A stretch of 64,000 nucleotides of DNA from Fistularia commersonii. Taxonomy: Eukaryota > Chordata > Actinopteri > Syngnathiformes > Fistulariidae. This document shows, piece after piece, positions 34,928 through 48,953 of this stretch. The translations under genes and the position numbers were made by a program. Location: NCBI GenBank assembly GCA_037954325.1, contig JBBMNZ010000003.1, forward strand, positions 23,845,392 to 23,909,391, in the 5' to 3' direction. The notes beneath the pieces were generated by a model. It saw nothing but the letters and a program-made list of their open reading frames with translations. It ran no database searches and was not told where the DNA came from. Positions within the stretch are counted from its first letter, which is position 1; each line of letters begins with the position of its first letter.

Positions 34928-37900
34928 ACGAAGGGTAAGAAATCAAAACAATATCGCACTATTTGGGGACCGAGTCGCATCCAAGACCTCCAGAGTTGTC
35001 CAGAATCCAGTTCAGCCTTTGCACAGTGATGTCATTGACATCCTGCAAAATAACACTGCCGGCACTAGATGTCATCTGGATGCCGTCCTACATTAACTGC
35101 CTTGGCTGCCCTCCAAATGCAAATAAAGTGAAAGAATAAACCACACTTCTCTTCCAAGAGACCGAGGAACTCCGAGAACCAGACGTTTTCACATCATCAC
35201 TTCAAATCAAATCCAGCAAAGTACCTGACTCATTGTTTAAATTGTTTGCATTGTTTGCTCCTCCGTAATTATATTTTTGTGTCTGCTTCCTTTCAGTGGT
35301 TTCAGTTATGTTGATTTGGTGGAGGGGGCCAAGGATGGTCACTTCTACGCCCTGAAGAGGATCCTGTGTCATGACCGCGAGGGCCGCCAAGAAGCTCAGA
35401 CTGAGGTGGAGATGCATCAGATGTTTAATCACCCCAACGTCCTCAGCTTGGTCGCGCACGCCTTTGTCGAGCGTGGGGGGAAGATTGAGGCCTGGCTGCT
35501 TCTGCCCTATATAAGGGTGAGTTTGTATGACCAGAATAACTGTGGCCTCTTCTATTTGGTGCTAATATTTTGTGTTTTGTGATTGGTTGGATTTGAATTT
35601 TGTATCAGAACTGCAAGAACGTACAAGAACGTTTTATTCAGTGAAAGGGCTCAGAAACCCGAGGCCTTCGAGGATTGTGATTCATACCTAAAAATATAGT
35701 CCTGCCCCCACATAGTTTCATGAGATTTTAGGAAATGATAAAAAGATAAGATCACCAGCACTTGATAGCGATTAAATAAAAAAAAGCATACTTTTTCAGG
35801 ACATTGACTCATCATTCTAATAGATAATGTTTTCAGATCCATTGACCTCAAAGGGCCCAGGAAAAGATCTCTTTTGACTATAGATATGTGACATATTTTT
35901 AAATATATTGTAATACAAGGTCCAACATTGTGGTAGTTTGAATTTATGTGCTAGGACAAGATAAGGCTTATCTATTTTTGATCTAGTGAGTAACTTCCCC
36001 CCGTTTGTTGTCATTTCTAATAGAAGGGCAGTTTATGGTCTGTTCTGGAGAAGCTGAGAGACCAGGGGAGCGCAATGCCCGAAAGACAGATCCTGGACAT
36101 TTTTAGGGGCATCTGCTTCGGACTCAAGGCCATCCATGACAAAGGTTATGCACACAGGTAATCACACGCTCTACACACACACACACATGCATGTATGCAG
36201 AAAGTACTACCGTTATCACTTGTCACAGGTCTAACTAGTTGGATGTTTGCTGAAGCTCCTGGCCTTGCTGAAATTTGCAAACACAATCCAGGAAAACAAA
36301 GAGTTTATAATCAACTTTTGTTCTGGCTGGTTGAGAGCACTCTGCAGTGTCCTGCATCCTGCCTCCTGCCAGCGCCAGCCGGCCACCGTGCCACCCTTTT
36401 CCCGCTAAATGAAAACCAGACAAACTATTTCCAGTACATCTAAATATTTCTCACATCAACAATCCCCTGATGTGTGCTACGCTAAGTGGCAGTTCTGGCT
36501 GCTGCTCGCGTCTATATATTATCAGTGACTGCTTAAAGTGGACTTGGAAACAGAAGAGAGGATCTTTTTTCATCTGCAAAAATTGGTGTTTGATGATAAA
36601 TCTTATCGTTGCCACTGGACTCGCTTAATTTGCTGAGGAAGTTTCGCCTCTTCGTCCAAAACGCTCTTGGCCTTGGACTTGAAAACAATCTCAGCCCTTT
36701 GAAATTTACATTACAGAACCTGTGTTTTAATTAAATTCAACATACTATGTCCGTGAAGTTCAACACCTCCAGAAAATACAATTAGAAATGGTTGTTTTTG
36801 CTTATTTTAAAGGACACTTTAACCAAACGTTTGCATGTAATGACATTAAAGAAAAACTTGTTGTTCCTTTTTCCTACTCATGTGTACATGCACGGTGCCG
36901 GTGGGATCTTTCAGAGACCTCAAGCCTACAAACGTGCTTCTGGATGAGAATAACAACCCGGTGCTGATGGACCTGGGCTCTATGAACAGAGCCAGGATTG
37001 AGGTGGGTGAGACCTACACAAGAATGGACTCATCAACTCAAAATAATCATCGACAAACTTTGATTGGAGTTTGTCGCCAAGTGGCAGTGAACGCAGGATG
37101 CTAGAGATCAATCATCACTGTTGCCATCACTGCATTTTATTTTGTTCCGATTGTTTTACAAAATCATGTTGCACCACCGACTTTGTATGACAGAGTTCCA
37201 TTTCTAGATAGTATTATATTGTCAGTGAAATTCAGAATGGTGGATAGTTCCTGCACCCCGACTGCCTTCCCTTCAGTCTTCTCCCCGTCACCTATACAAC
37301 GCTTCTGGATTTCAGGTTCGAGGGTCAAGAGAAGCGATGACCGTCCAGGACTGGGCAGCCCAGCGATGTACCATTTCCTACAGGGCGCCCGAACTCTTCA
37401 GCGTGGAGAGTCACTGCATCATCGACGAGCGCACCGATATCTGGGTAAGGTCCCACCTCCTCCGGCCAGCACAGGGATGTTCAACGCTCCCTGAGAGCTA
37501 GTCTCAGTCCCGATCTTCCCTTTCTCTTTGATTTTTATTTTTTTTTAACACTCTTCCCTATCTCCTCCAGTCCCTCGGCTGTGTGCTTTACTGCATGATG
37601 ATGTTGGAGGGGCCGTACGACATGATATTTCAGAAGGGGGACAGTGTTGCTCTGGCTGTCCAGAATCCTGTTTCCATCCCACAGCCTTGCAGGTCAGTCC
37701 AAACACAAACTGTCCCTCCTGATGGAAGGGTCTCAGTTCTGGGCTGGGATAGAACATGGAAGGAGGTGTAAATGACTTCTATTTAGAGCGTGATTTAGCT
37801 GAATCGTGGCCGTTGAACTCGCTGTTCTGGATGCATCGTGATGGCGACTGTGAGATGCACTAACTGGCAGTCCTGATGTCTTTCCCTCAGCTACTCAGAG

Positions 37901-38029
37901 GGCCTGCAGATGCTGCTGAGCTCCGTGATGGTGTCCAATCCCCAGGAGAGACCAAACATCAGCTGGGTTCTCGACCAGGTGCAGGACCTGCAGAGCCGCA
38001 GCCCGCACATCCAGACCAACATGGTCTGA
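34849..38029 (+). CDS. stk16: Serine/threonine kinase 16 (NAK family)
   Basis: Seven coding exons: 34849-34934, 35297-35516, 36024-36157, 36915-37002, 37316-37444, 37571-37692 and 37891-38029. They sum to 918 nt (305 aa), the same length as the human protein, with matching landmark residues. The N-terminus MGQSLCICSR has Gly2 for myristoylation and Cys6/Cys8 for palmitoylation, which place the kinase on Golgi and other membranes. The kinase domain shows ALKRIL (Lys49), HRDLKPTN (Asp148), DLG in place of DFG (Asp166, normal for this family), the activation segment AAQRCTISYRAPELF and DERTDIWSLGC. The Gly-rich loop reads LDEGGFSYV: the usual first Gly (27) is Asp. The family acts in secretory trafficking and Golgi-linked actin regulation. 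Confidence 0.95.
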
Positions 38030-39420
38030 ACCCACGCGGCTCGTGGAACGGGATCCCTGCGCACATAAACGAACTCCTCTTATTTGAGTCCTGAAATGTT
38101 TCCGTTAATTTATTGACTGCTTGTGTACCACCATGAATGAAGGGTTAAATTTTGGCACGGGGCGCTTTGGCAACAGGTTAGGCTTTTAGCTCCAGCGATA
38201 CGATGCAGACACTTTACGGCTTTATGAATTGCAAAGACTTAGAGGATCATCGAGAAAGGCCTTACAAGTAGTCTGCCTTTTTTTTTTTAACTTATCGGTT
38301 TATTTTTAAATCTTGAGCTTTCTGGCGAGGAATGTCTTCTGCAGCTTTACCTGAATCGTTCACGTCGTCACCGGGCTTCATCCCGCCAGCTCCGAATAGA
38401 TCTGACATCGTCACCACCGGTCTGTATTGTCAAATCCACAGAGAAAGCCCAGGCAGACCTAAGGCCTGGACTTACTGTAAGTACTTCTCGCACAAGTTAA
38501 AAATGTGTGTTGAGTCTTTTTCGTGAAAATGTACGATTTTAGATTAGTTCTGTCTTGCTGGGCCGCGGGCTCTCGTCTCACATTCGACCTTCACGGTCAC
38601 ACACACACACACGAATGGCGTCCGTCTTTTTATCCTGTTGCTGAGATGAGTTCCCGAAATATCGGCCACCTTTTAAAATGTGCGGTTGTTTTTTAGGAGA
38701 AAATGTTTGCCAAATGTTGAGAGACAGATTGCATTCCCTGCCAAGGGAGGAGAATAGTCCCTTGATTTTAGTCCCGTTTCCTGATTTTGATGGTGTAATA
38801 ACCCGTGGGTCACTGACATACCTCGTTTCCTCGTCTCACCTCTGCACCTTGACTGTCGTGATTTCACACTCACCTTATCAGTTAAATGTTTTTTTTTTTT
38901 TTCTCAAATGTTATTTTTCCCCATCTTTACGTGTATTATCAGCCACCGCGGTCTGCTGTGTCTCAAAGTCCCGCCGCAGCGGTGTCCTCTCAGGGTTCGC
39001 CTTCCAGGGGCCTCGTGCAGTTTTTGCGGCCTCGGTCGGATCGAACACGTCGGGCATTTACGTTACCGTGTCACCCGTGCACGCCGACACCTGACTCTCT
39101 GTTTAAATGTTTCACATGACTTAAATGTTAAATTCTGTAATGTATAAAATGAGTGGATTTTTTTTTTTTTTTCTTCTCTCGCTGTTTACGGTGAGCAGTA
39201 CTGCCCTCTGTTGGCGGTGTCGAGATTAAACGGTACTTTTAAATTCATGGGTATTAATGTAAACGCGTTTAATTATTGGTTATTAGTAATTACTTTGAAC
39301 TGTTTCCTGTCATTCACGTCACAACTTAATCAATATATCACATGATTATTATTCTATTATGTTGGGATGATCACAGGAGTTGTTTTTATATAAACATCTA
39401 TGAAATAAAACCAAAATCAT
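38030..39420 (+). other. stk16 3' region
   Basis: No further gene is recognised. A candidate AATAAA lies at 39404-39409, but the real stk16 3' end is unknown. An open frame at 38332-38526 is short and without domain character. Confidence 0.45.
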
Positions 39421-39629
39421 TCCATGAAAAGTGTTTGAGTCGATGCTAATTTTCAGCCGGGGTATTCCCGTCTAATTTGACATTATTTTTCGTAAAAGTG
39501 AAATCGGCTTTCCCGGAAAGAAATCGATCATTTCCATTTGAAGTTCCCACCCTTTGGGCGACCGGGGAATTTAATTTCCAGCCTCCCCCCCCCCCCGTCT
39601 GCAGAGGTCAAGGAAGCCGGATATGCGAC

Positions 39630-39870
39630 GCAGCTGCAGCGCTGAACACCTGGGAAGCTCCTGGTTCGAGTCCGATGGTTGTACACGGTGCTCCCGTGTG
39701 GAGTTTTCACCTGATGGTTCTCCAGAGTCATTGGGGACGCTTGAATTGTGCGCAGGTGTGAATGGTTGAATGTCTCTTCTGTTTGGACCCCGTGATTGAC
39801 AGGTGACCCGTCCGGGTGAAACCCCGCCTCTCGCCCCAGTGTCACCTGTGATTGGTTCCTCCATCGTCTC
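39630..39870 (+). repeat. SINE-like repeat, nearly full length
   Basis: Follows the usual fish order: GGTTCGAGTCCGATGG, GTGTGGAGTTTTCACC, GTGTGAATGGTTGAATGTCT, TGATTGACAGGTGACCCGTC, ACCCCGCCTCTCGCCCCAGT. This is the body from which the minisatellite unit elsewhere in the window seems to derive. Confidence 0.7.
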
Positions 39871-42800
39871 CGGCGGAGCTCCAGAAACGCCCGGAAATCC
39901 CCCGTCCTCAGGTCAGGCCGGAGCCCCGCGGCAAGTAAAACCTTCTCGTCACACCTGTGCATGTCTCGTAAATTCTTTCACGCTGCCGTGTGTGAAAGCC
40001 GTTACCTAGCAACCGTAACTGCTGCTCTTGCAGACCTGCATCCGTCAGCTAGGTGAACCGCGAACGTCGCGGCGATCCGGAGACAAAATTTACGACCCCG
40101 CAAACGCAATCAGGCCCGAGTGGGCGGTGGGCGTTGGGGGGGGTGGTTGGGGGTCGTCACGTGTCGCCGTGGTGCCAATTACTCTCACTGGCACGGCCAC
40201 GCAAACGACCAGTCGTAAACAAAAAATACATATTGAAACCGAACACGTAGATCCAGCCTACGCCGGTAGAATTCATTACACCTGATGATGTCACAGCTGA
40301 TCACCCCCCCCCCCCCCCTCCAGGCACACCTTCAAAACATCCCAGACTCCCTTGGGGAATGGGTTTATGGGGTTCACACACACACACACACACACAAACA
40401 CACAATTTTACCAGTTCCCTATCATCTGCTTGAGCTGAGATGATGTCATACAACAAGAGCACAAGGTCAACACGCTGTTGTTTTGTATTCCAGCACCGGT
40501 CGTTCCTGCATCTCACTGGCGCACACTGAGCATCTGCGGGGCCTTATTGATCCGGGCGATGAATCAATTAGAAGATCATTTAATTAGCGGAGCATTATGG
40601 GTCAGTGCAAAGCCTCCGCTGGCCCCGCGGCCTCCAGGGGCCTCCTTAAATCAACACACCGGTGTTTTCATCCCGCCCAGGGGAAGATTGACAGGTCCGA
40701 CCCTGTGAATCATGAACAGACTTTTGCTTATTTTGAAAGCGGCGAACGTTCTCCCGAGTCCTTGCAAAGTTCCCGTCCTGTTCCTTTAAGGGTTTATTTG
40801 TTTCCCGCCGGGAACGTCTGCTGTCGTTCAGGTCCAATTTAGGCCCGGCTGCAGATGAAAGAGGGAGAAATATGGATGTTACGTCTCGGCCGCTGACGCC
40901 TTTGAGTTATGACTTGGGTCGGTGATCGAGGGGGAAGGAGGGAGGCTTTTGTTTTTGTTTTTATTTATTATTTTTCTTCCTCTTTTTCTGCTTTCGTTGC
41001 ACTCATTAATTCACGGGAGCATTTGGGTTAAAACGCATAATGAGTTCATTAAGGGGGATTGGCGTAATCAGGAAAGGTAGCGCCTTAATTACCGGCACGG
41101 CGCCAAAGCCATCCATCCTCCCCGAGATCCGCAACCCACCCTGTCCACGGAGCTCACTAATTTAATTAAGTGTACAAAATGCTACACCCTAACGTCACCC
41201 TCGGGGGCAATTATAGCACTCAAGATTGAAAGATCTCCACCGGGGGGTATTTTACTCACTGGCAGGAGATTGCTTGTGTCAGTTAGCTGATTGCATTGAT
41301 TATATTGATTTGTAACAGCTTTTCGGGTAATTTCATCTGCAAAGGTGAGAGCAACACGTTGGCCCGGTGACTTTTTTATTTATCCCGTCTTTATATAGAC
41401 CCCGCACTCTTTTGCCAAGTGATTAGATGAAATGGAGCTCCACAATAAGTCTTTTAAAGCGGGAGTCGGAGGGGGCCACGGGGCGGGAGGCGAGGGGCGG
41501 ATCAATAGTTTTTATTTGCCGTCTTAAGGTCGGCCCGGGTTGGATGTTGGGGATTCTTTCTTTTTTTTTTTAAAGGCGATGCAACTCTTTCACCTGCAGC
41601 CACGCCTCTCTGCCGTAGCAGCACGGCCGACGGAGGCCCGCGGACGGGACCTCCGGCCGCTCCACCTCCGCCTGCACCAGCGGGCATCGCGTGGCCTCAG
41701 GTGCGCCCCAACCTCCAAACTCTGCTCCGGCGTAAGAAAGCCCGCCGCCGTGTCCGAGAGTCCGAACGTCATTCATCGGCGTGTTGGAAAAGTTGTAAAC
41801 AGTCTTGGACTTAAGATGTTATTAGCTTGTCGGTACGTTTAATAAGGCCAACCGTTGTTGACACGCAACTCTGAGACCCATTTCCAAATGAAGTGTGTGT
41901 TCCAATGCACTTTAAAACACACTTCCCCATTGTCCTATCAACACTAAATAGCAAATTATGTACAGGAATAGTTTCTTCTATCTGTGGAATTATCCACACA
42001 CACACCAGCTGTTGTCCATCTGAGGTGCTTATTATATATGAAATAGATTAACGTATGAAATCTTCCGCTGTTTCTACAACTCGGACATTCTTCTGTCGGC
42101 CCGCCGGTTGTTTCTGGTCAGGAGAAAATGGAGAGAACCCAGGCAAGCACGTACACTCAACATGGAAATGCCCTTGTTATTAACCGAAAACTGATAAATG
42201 ATGAATAAGCTGCTGTGACACCCCCACAGTCCTACCCAAACTAGAAGGAAGGACTACAAGTGCACGAAGGAGCGCACGGCGTCCCGCTATCTGCCGCCTG
42301 TCCGTGGCTGCAGGTGAAGATGGGTGGATGTTGGAAGGCCTCCTGAAGGAGACCAGATGAAGGGAAGGTGACCATGCAGGAGGAAGGTCTGAGGGCCGTG
42401 ATAGCGATCAATTTCCAGCAGCTAGTTAACCATAAACTCCAAACTGACCCGCCTTGGTGGTTGTTTCTCTTTCTTCAGAGGCCTGTAACCCCCCCGGCGG
42501 GGCGGCCGAGGCGGCTAATCGTCTGATGAGCAGTTCATCAGCGCTGATTAAGACCCGGTGAGAAGACGGGCCCAGGGGGCGGCGGGTCAGCAGCGGCGTC
42601 CCGAGAAGAGTAAATAAACTGATTAAACAAGTCGCTCCCAAGACAACGCCGTGCAGGTAGACGTGTGTGTGTGTGTGTGTGTGTGAGTGATGGGTGCGCA
42701 GGGAGTGTTTATGTCGCCTGCCAGTGTCGTCGTCTGAATGACTGAAGTGTCTTCATCAATTTGGATCCATTAGCATGTCAAAAGGGGAGGACGGCCCATC

Positions 42801-43780
42801 TGCATCCCGCCGGCTTATTCATTCTTGCACGCACGCCTTCACCCCCACCGCCCCTCCTCCTCATTCTCGTCCCCACCCAACCCCACCCAACCCCCCCCAA
42901 CCCAGGCAGGGCTAGTTTACCGTAAGGCCGTTTAATTTTCCTGAAATAGGGCCGTGACAGCTGTGTCATGCTGATGAGGAGAGTGGCAGCCTGTCACATC
43001 TCATCTATCTCCGCTCCGATACGCTCGCCGCCGCCGCTCCTCCTCCTCCGCCTCCCTCCGAGATGTCAAACATTTGCCTCGATTAAACGCACTCGGTGGC
43101 AGTCTGTTAAAAGTCGCCGTCTGTGTGGCATCCCGTGGGTTTGGGTGGGGAGGGTGCGAGGAAGAGGCGTGGACCCAGAAAGGGGGGGAAAAAAAAAAAA
43201 AGGACAAAAGTAATAAGTGTGAGCTGTTTTTTATTTCACCTGCATTGATTGTTATTGGTCCCTTTATCATCTGACCCGGCTCAATTATGCCAATTGGATA
43301 GCGCGGTGACACCGAGGCTGTGGGGACAGTAAACCCAAATGGAGAGTGTGTGTGTGTGTGTGTGTGTGAGGAGGACGCAGCTAAGATGAAGAAGACGAGC
43401 AGAGAAGCGAGGCGAAGGTGCAGATTCAGACGTGGGTCTGGTTATTTTACATCCACAGCCACGCCACCTGTCACTCAAGGCCAACCATTACCCAAATGAG
43501 AAACCGGCGTGACCCTCTGTTTGCACGGCGCAGAGGTGGAACGCACAATCGTCCCTGGTTAGATGGGAGATAGTGGATAGATGACTGTTTCATGGACTTT
43601 GAGAACATTACGTCTCCCCTCTGTGGGCCAAGGAGACCAGGCTGGACTTCCTCGTATGATTCACTGAAGGAAACAACGCGCTATATTTGATTTTTCTGAG
43701 ACCGATCCGCTCGCTTCTGATGAAAGACCTTTCCCGAGCCGGAGCGGCGGCCGGCTCATTGCTTTTAATTTGGTTAGCTT

Positions 43781-43995
43781 ATGGCTAGTGGTTAGCGCTT
43801 CAGCTCACAGCGTGAAGGCGGAGTTTGCATGTTCTCCTCGTGTCTGCGTGGGTTTCCTTCCGCAGTCCAAGCACATGCAGCGGGTTCATTGGAAAAAAAA
43901 AAAAATCGGGAAAATTGCCCAGAATAAGTGAGTGAATGCTCATCTGTCTGTGTTTGCGGCCCTGCGATTGACCTCCAGGAGCAGATGATGGATGG
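43781..43995 (+). repeat. SINE-like repeat
   Basis: TAGTGGTTAGCGCTTCAGCT head, then TTTGCATGTTCTCCTCGTGT, GCGTGGGTTTCC, CAGTCCAAGCACATGCAG, and a 3' part with GAGTGAATGCTCATCTGTCT. Ordinary dispersed copy, interrupted by a poly-A run. Confidence 0.75.
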
Positions 43996-44177
43996 TTGGA
44001 TGATTTCACGCTTATAGTCACGAGGGATTCAAAAGATTCAAAGTGTTTATTGTCACCTGTACAGTGTTTCCCTGCACAGTGAAATTACTACTTTGCTTTC
44101 CGCAGTGCATTGGGATGTGCTGGTAGAAGAGTGTAAACATTGTTATAAATATAATTATAGATATGAATGTGAAAGGG

Positions 44178-44420
44178 TGAATAAGAATAGGAACACCTTT
44201 ATTTATCCCGAAGGAAATTGTTGTGCCAGAGTTAAAAGAAGAACATAACAATAATAAATAGTAGTAGAAAATTGTATAAACAGTAAAAAAAAAAAAGAAA
44301 GGGGGAGGAGAATAAGAAATACAAATAAACTATAAAGTGTCATAAGTAACAAGTAAAGACTATAAAGTGTCTTAAGGTCTTAAGTACCAAGTGAAAGATA
44401 AAGAGTATGAAAAGCTTAAG
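44178..44420 (-). repeat. Non-LTR retroposon 3' end, family 1
   Basis: Minus-strand copy with GGAAATTGTTGTGCCAGAG, internal poly-A, and GTCTTAAGGTCTTAAG. It resembles 1349-1512 and the reverse complement of 9906-10095. Confidence 0.7.
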
Positions 44421-47400
44421 CTGTTATGAAATGAAATATTGCACAGTTATGAATATATATACAGATAAATCATTACAATTTACAGTAAGTGGGTGAGGTT
44501 TTTTTTTTTTTTTTAAGGTTTAAGATTTTGAGATTCCCTGAAGGGAGAGGAATTAAAAAGTCTGATAGCCTCAGGTAGGAAAGACAATAACGTGTTAATG
44601 AGAGGATGAATGGTTGCACGTCTCCATATGTGACCTTGTGATCGACCGGTATTTGTTTCCCAGAAGATGACGGATTGATTTTCTTTATTTAAATGCAGAT
44701 CACTTGGATCTGTGTTTTGCAAAGACTTTTCTGCCGTAAAGGTTAAACATCAAACTGCAGTTTGACTGATGGCGGCGAGCCGGGATCATTTCTCATTTTA
44801 GCGTAATGAACGTTGATATGTTTACATATGGAGACTTTAGACGTGCTTTTGTTTTGTGGGCGCCGGTTCTGGGTGAAATGCTGTGCACACACGAGCGCTG
44901 GCGTGCCAACGTGTGCAAGCACGTGTAATCCACTCAAACGGCGAGCCCCGCCGGCGCTTCAGTGCCCGGCCGCATGAGTGACGCGAGACGCTTTGATGCT
45001 GTCAACCAGATAGATCGCCGCGGCCCTTAACCCTCTTTTGAACCCGGCGTGCCACACAATACCCGGCTGTGCGCCTCGGTGCCCGTGCAAACACTCGCCC
45101 GTATTAACGACGCTTTATTCGACACATGCAAAGGTGAGAGGCGCATTCGTTTTGGCGCCAGCGCTAAAGGTGTGTGTGTGTGTGTGTGCTTGAAAGAGAA
45201 AGAAGGGCGGGGGCATTATCATATGTCGATTAGCTCAATAGCCCTGGGAAAGCAAACACGGGCACGGCAACAACAACTCAAACAATCGATGTGGAAAAAA
45301 CGATCACGTGATTAACAGCTTGTTTGCGGCTTCGGGGGGGGAAAAGCGGCGGTTTGGAAAATAGAACAGCGTCGAGGGCTCACGCCGTCGATCCCAGATT
45401 GTCTTCCGAGCCGTGCAGAAGCACGGGACTTGTGCGCCGCTATCTTGGTTTATCGCTAGCTGTTGGTGAATCGGCCAAAGGCCACACCTGGGGTTCGACT
45501 CGGGGTTTCATTTATAAAAAGCAGACAACAACATTCAGGGGTTTACCAAGGGGGTCTCCCATGACTACACGGGAGAAAAGCCGCCGTGATGTCGCTCTCC
45601 ACACGGCGGCAAAAAAACAGCGGGGGACGTGCAGGCGATGGTGGACCTGCTGCATCGTCCTGTCACACAAAGCAGAGCCAAGGAGGGCTACGTGCTAGCA
45701 TCCACGCTAACACTTAGTGATTTTGCATGAATTGTACTTTGTAACATGCAAAAAAAAAAAAGAAAAATACACGTCCGGTTTAGCCGGCCGTTAAATAACT
45801 GACGAGCCGGCAGATTAACGAGGGGTTCATTACGAGCGGCGCTAATTGTGCTGGAATCTGATTCAAATGCGCAACTGACGGCGGCGCTGTTTGTAGCCGG
45901 CCCGTTTTTAGTTGAGAAAGATTGAGGGCGCGGGTGCGGGGAGGATGGGGGGCGGGGGCTGCGGAGGCGGGGGTGGAGGTGGGGTGGGGGGGTTGGAAGG
46001 TCACCGTCACTCCTGCCGCCTCTGTAGGTGTGGGTGGGTTTGTCGAGAGGGGGGGGGGATTTAATTAGACCAAGTGCCTGCATCCCACTCTGGTCACCTG
46101 CGCCATATTACTGTGTGCTGCCAGGGGTTAACTGGCCTGATAAATGGGATCAATGACACTCGTGCGCACACACACTCACACACACACATACATACATACC
46201 TGTGTTGCTGGAGGGAAGCAGCTGAAAGGGCCGACGCTGCCGTGATATTGAAAGAGCGTGCACCTCCAGTACGACGTTCTGATGTGCAATCAAAAGAAAC
46301 CTAAAGTAGCACTTGTTTGTGTTTTATTGGGCGCTGTGACATTGAAAGGCTGCTTATGAATTCAAGACTACCCTCATATCTTGTTTAAAGGCGAGTACCT
46401 GGCCGCGCTGCCGCCCATAAACGCTTTCACATCTTAATCTTCTGCTGGAAATCTCCATTATTGCAGTACGATGGGAGGAGCCCCCCCCCGGCATTAAAAA
46501 AAGCAGCTCCGGCTCCAACTTTAGACTAAAACACCATCCTGAAATTGGAAAATCGAAACTTGAGTTACCAAATTCTTGAGCCTCTCTTTGTGCGTTTATG
46601 AATGAATTATTTCTGAAAACTTTTCTTTCTGATTTTCAAATTTTGAAGTCAAAGGATGAAGATGAATCTGTTAAAGTCTGTTTGTGTGCGTGTGCGTGTG
46701 CGTGTGAACAGGGACAAAAATCACCCTCATATTTCCACCATTGCAAAAACAAAAACCAAAAATGGTCACCCTAGTGGTCAAAATGAGAATTACAACAACA
46801 ACCTTAAAATTATTTGCCTGTATGGGGTTTCTACTGAGACCTGTATCTAAACAAAACAAACACAAACACAAACACGAACCCTCACCTGGCCTCGAAACCA
46901 GATGAACTGATTCCCTGGTTTCTTGACCTTTTCGGCCATGAGAGGACTGTGATTTGTGATTTCCTGTTTTTCCAGGTGCCGTCTGCTTGTGCTGCAGCGT
47001 CTCCGCTCTATGTGGACAGAACGAAACGGGCCGAGGGGGTTATTTATTCCCATAACGCTCCCCCGAGGGATCATCGCGTCGGCACGCGAACACGGAAACA
47101 GAGGCGACGAGAATCGTGGCAGGGCACTGACGGACATTATCAGCAAACATCCTGGCATTAATACCCACGCTGGTATTTCTGTAGATATGTAATCCATTAC
47201 TTCCTCTCATGTTCTGGTCCTGGAGTTTAATAACAGCATCTTTGGTTTCCGTCTCCTCCATCGGGACCTGTTAATCACAGGGAAAATACAAACTGCTTTT
47301 ATTTTGGTTGGGTTTAGCTGCAGATAGTGACGTTGATGTAGACATAACGCTCCACGGTTTGTTGCAATGACAGGAAACGGTATCAAATGTGTTGGTTTGC

Positions 47401-48953
47401 TACTGGGTTTCCTCAAACCACCAGACCGGGACTTTGCCGGAAGCTAACATGCAGCTCAGAAGCAGCGTCTCCTCTTTATCCTCGTGTCCCACCGCCCTCT
47501 TTTTATTTCAGGAATTTCCCTGAAAGCTCTCCGTCCCCCTTTATGCTAAACGCACTTTGGAGGAGCGTGGGATTCTGACTGATTGACATAATCAGACGCT
47601 TTTTTTTTTTTTTTTTTTTTTTTTGTTTCCTTCGCCCTTCTCCTCGGCCGTTAACGACAGGGTGACAAAACATGATTTAGTCGCCCCCAAAAGACGGAGC
47701 ACTTGTTGTTTATCGTGGGGGGAGGGGACGCTCATCCGAGCTAATTAGCGCACTGACAGAGAGGGATGGGCTCCCTGACCTCTCTGCCTCTGCAGCCATA
47801 AATAGAGCAAATATAATGAAGAGGGAGGGACGCAAGAGGCTGAGATGGTCGGGACTTGAGCTCCAGAACTTTCGTCGTTCGCTCAAAGTCGTGTCCCGTC
47901 CCCCCGCGTGGATATTAAGGGTACAGTCCGTCACACCTCTCCCGACATTTTGATCAATGGCGAGCCATTAGAATACATCGGGTGGCGGTGATTTACGCCC
48001 CGCTGTCCAGGGTTCAAGCTCCCTGACAGGGGCGACCCCCGTCCAGCCACGCAGTCAAGTGGCGAATCAATTCATGCGAATGTTTTTTAATATCGAGCGA
48101 ACCCCTGGAGGGGGTGGGGTGGAACCTCCTCGAACACACACATTCATTTACCTGAAAGACACCCAACCGCCCCGCCGCATTTCCCCCCCACAAGGCCCGA
48201 AACTGCAGCCGTCTGTTTATTTTCCTTTTCTGAAGAAATCCGCCCGTTTCCCGCTCCCGCCACCGTATTTCTGCCGTTAACCCTTGCTCCTCGTTTGCAG
48301 GCAAATCGGCCAATAAGAGGGACATTACTCGGGCGCTAATGGCGGTGGAGGGGAAGGCGACGCTGACGTGAGCGATCAACTGAAGACTTTCAGGCTATTT
48401 TGAAGGAGAAGACAGCGTGTTTGTCATGCCGCGAGTTGAAACTGAATCTCGGCCAACTGGCGGAGCCTTTCAAAGCGCTCGACGGATCTCAATATCGCCG
48501 TAAGTGGGCAGATAATGGGCGGCGGAGAAGCACGGCGAGATAGCAGGGCGAAAGTAATGATGTCTTGTTGCGGCCGATAAGTTATCTCCCACGACTCTGC
48601 ACAATGGGGCCGTTGTATACCTGACAGGACAGTAAAAAAAAAAAGGCTGTTAGGTGGAAGGACCCATTAAACGGCCGTAAAACTCACTCTGTACCGGATT
48701 ATGCTGAAAGGAAGCTTTTGTTTCCAGTGTGTAAAAAGTAAACAGGTGAGGTGAACGACAGCGGCGGGGGGTGATTTAGATGTCGACTCTTGACCTGCTC
48801 CGTCTTATCTGCTCCATCTTTATTGTGGTTTCTCAAAGGTGTCCGGTTTGGCCGATAATCTGTCATCAGCCCGCTAAAGAGACGCCGCAGTAAAGGAACT
48901 CGGGGAAACTAGCAGGTTGCTTGATAGACCGGAATTGAAATAATACCAACATC

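Noticed and set aside
38332..38526. 64-codon frame after stk16
   Set aside because: Short, no domain, lies in the probable 3' UTR.
45324..46083. Frames of 124-131 codons in the gene-free region
   Set aside because: GC-rich chance frames, partly over a G-rich low-complexity run near 45930-46060.
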